64,000 bases of DNA, taken from Trametopsis cervina (taxonomy: Eukaryota; Basidiomycota; Agaricomycetes; Polyporales; Irpicaceae). Shown piece after piece: positions 58,841-64,000 of the stretch. The stretch spans positions 1,178,001 through 1,242,000 of the forward strand of contig MU278352.1 in NCBI GenBank assembly GCA_022385755.1, read 5' to 3'. Made by a program: the position numbers and the translations under genes. A model generated the notes under the pieces. It saw nothing but the letters and a program-made list of their open reading frames with translations, had not been told where the DNA came from and did no database searches. How positions within the stretch are numbered: position 1 is the stretch's first letter; every line of letters begins with the position of its first letter.

Positions 58841-59761
58841 TCATATGTTCCAACTTGCGGCCCCATCCCCCGCCCGGTCAACATTATCTCTGACGTTTGC
58901 TTCAACAAGTGCCCATACTCCACCTTTCCCCTCTACTCTATCCAACCATCGTTGGTGAGCAAGTCCATCACTCCTCGTCACTTCCGGCAAAAACACAAAG
59001 TGAGAATGTCTTTTCGATTCCTGTTGCTGCATCCACTCGGCGTGATGCCCTTCCATGTCTCCCCACACATCCTGAGATGCAAGCATCGGCACATACTCAA
59101 GAGCTACAGTACGCTGAGGCGATGAAGATACTGCGTGCTGGCTTTTAAACACGCGCAAAGCCATAGCGGTAAGGAGCCGCAACATCGGCGGGAATGTTCC
59201 ACCGCCTGGAAGACTCATGTTGTGGTGGATTAGGGTATACATGAGATTCGGGTGATTGACAGCGGAAAGATCAATGAAGGGGATATTGTTGAACGCGACA
59301 CCCCACTGCATCTCAAGTCGTTCGAGTATAGGAGCAAAGGTATTGCCCCGAGAAAGTTCAAATTGACCGTACACAGTGAATTCGCGTAACCGGGGAAAAT
59401 CAAGGTCGATTGGGCAGTCAGTAGGTAAATTCGAGAGGTCAAGGGGCGGATCCGCGGCCACGATAGTCAATATCTCCACCGTTTGGGCCACGATACTGCA
59501 CAGCTGAATGATTAGGTTGGTGTCGTCTGCCTCCACGAAGAGTGCTTCAACCCGGCACCCTACGTTGTGAGAATGTCGAAGGACGTCGATAAGGTGTTGC
59601 ACCTGGCGTAGCCCAGCAACGGCCATGGACTGGTAGCGATAATCGTGGGAGATTGCTCGGATTCGACGCGAGACCGCACTCAACGCCCGACCTGTTGACC
59701 CGTCATCCAGACAGGCAGAACGAATGATCTTCAACCATAGCTCGGTAGGAAGGTCGTTCAT
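58841..59761 (-). CDS. F-box-like protein
   Basis: Single exon, 306 aa, starting at the Met of MNDLPTELWLKIIRSACLDD, an F-box-type helix that would bind Skp1 of an SCF ubiquitin ligase. A following ALSAVSRRIRAISHDYRYQS fits the rest of the F-box. Upstream in-frame sequence to 59878 lacks an ATG. The rest has leucine-rich, LRR-like phrasing (ILTIVAADPPLDLSNLPTDC, ILERLEMQWGVAFNNIPFID), often seen in expanded Agaricomycete F-box families. The C-terminal end includes HAEWMQQQESKRHSHF. Target unknown. Confidence 0.72.
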   Translation of the reverse strand: MNDLPTELWLKIIRSACLDDGSTGRALSAVSRRIRAISHDYRYQSMAVAGLRQVQHLIDVLRHSHNVGCRVEALFVEADDTNLIIQLCSIVAQTVEILTIVAADPPLDLSNLPTDCPIDLDFPRLREFTVYGQFELSRGNTFAPILERLEMQWGVAFNNIPFIDLSAVNHPNLMYTLIHHNMSLPGGGTFPPMLRLLTAMALRVFKSQHAVSSSPQRTVALEYVPMLASQDVWGDMEGHHAEWMQQQESKRHSHFVFLPEVTRSDGLAHQRWLDRVEGKGGVWALVEANVRDNVDRAGDGAASWNI

Positions 59762-60065
59762 AGCAGTATAGCAAGTATACGGATCGGCAGATATTGGAGC
59801 CTCGTTGCGTCGAGCTTGTACCTGTAGATATACACGCCAAATTAGTACTGTATCGTCATTGGAAGGAATATTGGACACTTGCGTTCAAGTTTGGATGGTT
59901 AGAGCGAACTCGCGGCAAGACGCTCAAGCCGGTTCACGCCTGTTTACCCCGGACTTTCGGTTATTCGGAGCAAGGTGGCATACTTCGCTCTGTGTTCCGA
60001 AGAGTCGTTCGTTTCACTCTGTAACACCTCACTTTCCACGACCAGCTCGGTACTCTTGGTTTACG
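59762..60065. promoter_or_regulatory. Intergenic between F-box-like and citrate synthase genes
   Basis: 304 bp between divergent starts; nothing specific seen. Confidence 0.35.
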
Positions 60066-62158
60066 ATGTTCAGACAAAACGCGTTCAACACGTCGAGGAC
60101 GTTCGCCAGGCAATGGAGCTCGCGAAGACTGGTTTCTACTAAAGTGGGCGGCTTTCAGGAGCTGTCTGGCTCTCGCTGATAGACGAGCATAACTAGACGA
60201 TCAGGGAGGCTTTGGAGGAGGTCATACCCGCAAAGCAGGCCCAATTAAAGACTCTCGTACGTGGACTTGGCAGTGCAGTGAGCCACGGCAAGCTATAACA
60301 ACTTTGCACTAGAAAACCGAGCATGGCTCTGCGGTTCTGGGCGACATCAAAGTATGTGCCTGTCTTCTCTGTGCTTCCAGACACTGAGCTATCTTCAGGT
60401 AGAGCACCTAATTGGAGGCATGCGAGGCCTCAAATCAATGCTCTGGGACGCGTCCGTGCTCGACCCGAACGAGGTGATTACCACCTACTCCTTTCATGTC
60501 TGGACACCCCATTGAGCTTGACTCTCGCAGGGAATCCGGTTCCACGGACTGTCCATCCCCGACTGCCAGAAGCAGCTGCCCGCCGCCGCGGGAGGGAAGG
60601 AGATTATTGCGGAGAGCATGCTCTGGCTTCTGCTCACCGGCAAGGTGCCCACCGAGGCGGAGACGCGCCAGTTCTCCCGCCAGCTCGCAGAACAGGGTGA
60701 GCTCCCTGACCATGTCGTGAAGCTGCTTGACTCGTATGCCGTCTTTGTTCTGTGTCCCAAAGCGACGCGATGCTGACCACGCACTAGGTTCCCGAAGACG
60801 CTGCACCCGATGACCCAGCTAGGCATGGGTGTCGCGGCGCTGAACCACGACAGCGTGTTCCAGGCTGCGTACGAGAAGGGTATCAAGAAGACGGAGTATT
60901 GGACGTACGCGCTCGAGGACTCGCTGAACCTCATTGCCAAGCTTCCCGCCCTGGCTGCGAGGATATATCGGAATGTGTACAAGCCGGAGAACTCGCTGCC
61001 CGGAATCAACAAGGACCTGGACCTCGTCGGTCAGCGAACCATAACCTGCATGGTGAATGTTGGACTGATGTATGTGTTTTGTAGGAAACTATGTCAACAT
61101 GCTTGGGTATGGTGATAACCACGACTTGACCGAATATCTTCGTTTGTATATCGCTATTCATGGTGACCACGAAGGCGGCAACGCATCAGCACACACAGCT
61201 CGTAGGTGCTCGCAACGCCATTATGCGTGACACTTCTCAGCTTGCACACAGACTTGATTGCGTCCACTCTTGCGGACCCTTACTTGTCATACGCGGGCGC
61301 CCTGTATGCTCTTGCAGGTCCCCTCCATGGGTGAGCATTGCACCGTTCGACAGTTACTTTGTCTGGCTGACAGGATCTGCCAGTCTTGCGAACCAGGAAG
61401 TCCTCCGATGGCAGCTCAACATGCGCAAGGAGCTCGGTGACAATATTACACACGACCACATCAAAGAGTTCCTCTGGAAGACTCTTAAGAGCGGCCAGGT
61501 CGTACCCGGGTACGCCTGTTCGTGCCAACATGCAAACCTTCTGCTAATTCCACTTTAGATATGGCCACGGCGTGCTCCGCAACCCCGACCCTCGTTTCAT
61601 CGCCTTGCAAGAGTTCTGCGAGACGCGTCCCGAGCTGTTGGCGGATCCCGTTATCCAGCTCGTCAAGAAGGTAAGGAGTCATCGCGTCGATGTCTCGTTC
61701 TTAGCCACTTACTCATCTTTATTTTAGACATACGAAGTCGCGCCTGCTGTTCTAAAGGAACATGGCAAGACGAAAAACCCTTACCCGAATGTGGACGCAG
61801 CTTCAGGCTGCGTGCTGTACCATTACGGTCTGACAGAGTTCAAGGCAAGCCGTTCTTTAGCCTATCTTGCCCATCCCAGCTCACAAAGCATCTGTCTGTA
61901 GTACTACACGGTTATTTTCGGTGTCTCTCGTGCACTTGGTGCACTGACACAAGTTGTATGGGCACGAGGTGCGTCCATATCATACTCCACTTAGCCTGCA
62001 GGACACAACACTTACTTTTGAACGTAGCACTCGGTCTCCCTCTCGAGCGTCCGAAATGTGAGTGTCACTTGATCTCGTCCACAAGTTTTTCATCAGCTCA
62101 TGTCACGCCCCCTCCAGCGTTGTCCATGGACGCCATTGAGACGCTGATCAAACAATAA
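60066..62158 (+). CDS. CIT1: Mitochondrial citrate synthase
   Basis: Condenses oxaloacetate and acetyl-CoA to citrate at the entry of the TCA cycle. Fourteen exons: 60066-60143, 60197-60256, 60313-60351, 60399-60473, 60531-60733, 60788-61029, 61085-61201, 61252-61330, 61384-61509, 61559-61670, 61728-61844, 61902-61968, 62028-62057 and 62118-62158, giving 461 aa. The presequence [20 protein letters not shown] is mitochondrial. Motifs: [48 protein letters not shown] (catalytic His), [16 protein letters not shown] (second catalytic His) and [20 protein letters not shown]. The end [17 protein letters not shown] is assembled from small exons. Intron 61845-61901 has a GC donor (AAG|GCAAGC). Confidence 0.96.
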
Positions 62159-62659
62159 GCGGTCGTATCGACGGAAGCTAGACGAGGTTATAAATAAACC
62201 TTGTAGATCTGTTCTGATTATGCGCCTGAAAATAACTCACAGCAACAATCAGTAAACTGCATATCCACATGGATACGTTAGGCGAAGCGAGTGTATTTTT
62301 GTACAGAGGTAGAAGGAAGGTTAAGTTCGGTTTGTAAAACTGTGTAGGGGGAAGTTGGAAAGGATAGGGTACTGCTAACGCGTCGCCGCGAGTTGTCCAG
62401 CAGGATTTCGTGAGCCCAAAAGGACATTGAGGGACGTATACAGAAAGACCAAAGAAAGTTCAACATTAAATTATGAGAGCCCATGGAGGAAAGAAGAGAT
62501 ATAACCTGTTACATACACGAATCGAAAACCGCGGAACGTATGGAAACAAACATAAAAGTATCAATCATCTGGCGAAAGGGGTTTGAACTAGACATACACC
62601 GAAGGTCAGGGGAAAAGGCTTTAGTAGGGAGTGACAGAGTCTTTGGATCCTCGGAGAAA
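62159..62659. other. Intergenic between convergent genes
   Basis: 501 bp of 3' regions; no gene recognised. Confidence 0.4.
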
Positions 62660-63984
62660 TTAGAAACGACGAGAAGCCTGCTGCTGCTGCTGCTGTTGTT
62701 GGGGAGGAGGGCCGCCGCGGCCTGCCTGCGCATACTGTCCGGGCGGAGGGGGACCTCTCTGTCCTGGAGGAGGGTATTGACCCGGAGGGCCTTGGGCAGG
62801 GTACTGCCCCGGAGGGCCTTGGGGATAACCCTGAGGCGGCGGTCCACCATGTCCAGGAGGAGGACGAGGACCTCCAGCAGGGTAGCCCTGCGGCGGGTAG
62901 GGTGCGCCACGCCCAGCAGGCGGGGGCATCATCATGCCTTGCTGTGGTGGGGGACCGCCGCCACGTCCCGTGGGTACGCCCGCAGGCGCGGAGCCAGTTC
63001 GAATAGGGCCTTGAGGCTGAGCTCCAGGATCGCGTAGCGCAACGGGCCCCCCGGGTCTGCCGTTTGGCACACCCTGTGGAGGGGCAGAAGCAGAAGGAGG
63101 CGGCGGGTTCTTCTCAGCAGCCTTGATGATCTCGTCGCTATAACCAGTCGTGTGAGTGCCGTGAATCAGATACGGAATGCGGGACGTACTCGAGCAAGTT
63201 CAGTGCTGCGCAGAGCACAACCCATTCCACGCAGTCTTCGTTTCCCTCTCCTAGAGTCTGCCAGACTGCCTTTTCCTCCGCAGTCTTTCCGGTGATGCTT
63301 ATCCGGGTGCCACCGCCGTTTGGACCGGGTGGGTTCTTCTGGATCTTCCCAAACTCAATGCGTTTAGGAGGGATATTGTGTCCGGCGTATGCAAAGTAGA
63401 ACATGCTCCAGAAGGCTGCATTCGGGTTGGGCTTGGATATCTGGAAAAGTGGGAGATCCGCCGAATCAGGAGAAGGGAGGGAGAGCTTGTAGATGGGTGA
63501 AATAACGCCGGTGTTTGCTATAGTCCATTTGAGGTTACGGGACGCTTCGCAGCGGACAACCTTTGAAGACGACGACGCTGAGTGACCTGGGTCAGAGACG
63601 GATGCCTTGCTCGCGGTCGCGTTAGCTCGAGGAGGAAACAGTTTGGCAACACAAAGATCGCCTTGCGGGGAAGGGGTCAACAAATAGTTTTCCGAGTTCT
63701 GCGACGTGAAGGTCAAAATCGAACGAAATACGCGATCAGTGTAATAAGGACGTACGAAGTTGGTATGTAGGTAAGAGTACAGGATGTTCGCCGGTTGACC
63801 TATTTGACAGTTGAGACAATGCGAAATACATGAGAATAAGACTGAAGCACCATGAGGAGTGACAATCAAGGTCGGGAGGTGGTTGGGTATGGGGGGATGT
63901 GTTGGCGAAGTGTACACGGTATATATAGCTGGGATCAGTATGTGAGTGGCGGGCTGAAACAGAAAGGTGCGTTTTACCGGCCAT
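62660..63984 (-). CDS. Uncharacterised protein with proline-rich tail
   Basis: Exons 63984-63978 (7 nt), 63928-63190 and 63137-62660 give 407 aa. The first exon supplies MA plus one base. The N-terminal ~250 residues form an ordered region: LPTLIVTPHGASVLF, ANILYSYLHTNFVRPYYTDR, ENYLLTPSPQGDLCVAKLFP, NLKWTIANTGVISPIYKLSL and AAFWSMFYFAYAGHNIPPKR. It is a well-organised domain, apparently beta-rich, that I cannot name. The C-terminal ~150 residues are Gly/Pro/Gln-rich with repeated GPPGQYP units and eight Gln near the end. The tail resembles actin- or RNA-associated low-complexity tails, which is inference only. Confidence 0.78.
62678..62701 (-). repeat. CAG/CAA microsatellite coding for polyglutamine
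   Basis: Eight consecutive Gln codons (two CAA and six CAG on the minus strand) within the proline-rich protein gene. Confidence 0.85.
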
Positions 63985-64000
63985 TCTTCCTCAAACCACG

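Overview
The window looks like nuclear DNA of a filamentous basidiomycete, most likely an Agaricomycete. Genes are dense on both strands and cut by many short introns (about 44-75 nt, GT..AG with CTRAY-like branch points). The eukaryote-only content fits: Pmt4, TFIIIC, SF3b, 26S proteasome and U2 snRNA. A DUF6593-like protein and the long SAP-kinase are typical of mushroom-forming fungi. All exon boundaries were worked out by hand from splice sites, reading phase and expected family sequence; no transcript data were available.

Layout. 1-11.4 kb: 3' end of a PMT4 O-mannosyltransferase (+), a Ubp3/USP10-type deubiquitinase (-), a large coiled-coil protein (+) and a 12-exon TFIIIC subunit (Sfc6/Tfc6, -). 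12.1-16.5 kb: a tandem pair of MFS monocarboxylate-like transporters (+). 16.8-24.3 kb: the RING ligase HEL2/ZNF598 (+), mitochondrial ribosomal protein mL54 (-), a small protein of a family I could not identify (-), proteasome subunit RPN8 (+) and cytochrome oxidase subunit COX5 (-). 25.3-36 kb: the seven-knuckle CCHC protein GIS2/CNBP (-), ATP synthase epsilon (-), a Rab GTPase (+), a dual-specificity phosphatase (-), eIF4A (-) and SF3b145/Cus1 (+). 36-38.8 kb holds no supported gene. 38.8-47.5 kb: a second copy of the unidentified small-protein family (+), glutamyl-tRNA synthetase (-), a metallophosphoesterase (+), U2 snRNA (-) and 2-isopropylmalate synthase with a duplicated regulatory region (-). 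47.9-64 kb: a SAP/TKL kinase (-), a possible small gene (+), a secreted protein (-), an AMP-binding acyl-CoA synthetase with microexons (-), a DUF6593-like protein (+), an F-box-like protein (-), mitochondrial citrate synthase (+) and a conserved uncharacterised proline-rich protein (-).

Most genes are housekeeping genes with no shared pathway, so no operon-like or biosynthetic cluster is claimed. The most interesting points are: (i) microexons of 4, 8, 14 and 19 nt needed to restore conserved motifs in two genes; (ii) two unlinked small genes sharing a CR[ST]SF[AN]L-SDI[FL]E core split by an intron at the same place; (iii) a LeuA-type enzyme with two copies of its regulatory module; (iv) a SAP-domain kinase lacking the canonical beta-3 lysine; (v) a Rab with Thr in place of the catalytic Gln; (vi) an unannotated U2 snRNA gene; (vii) three GC-AG introns.
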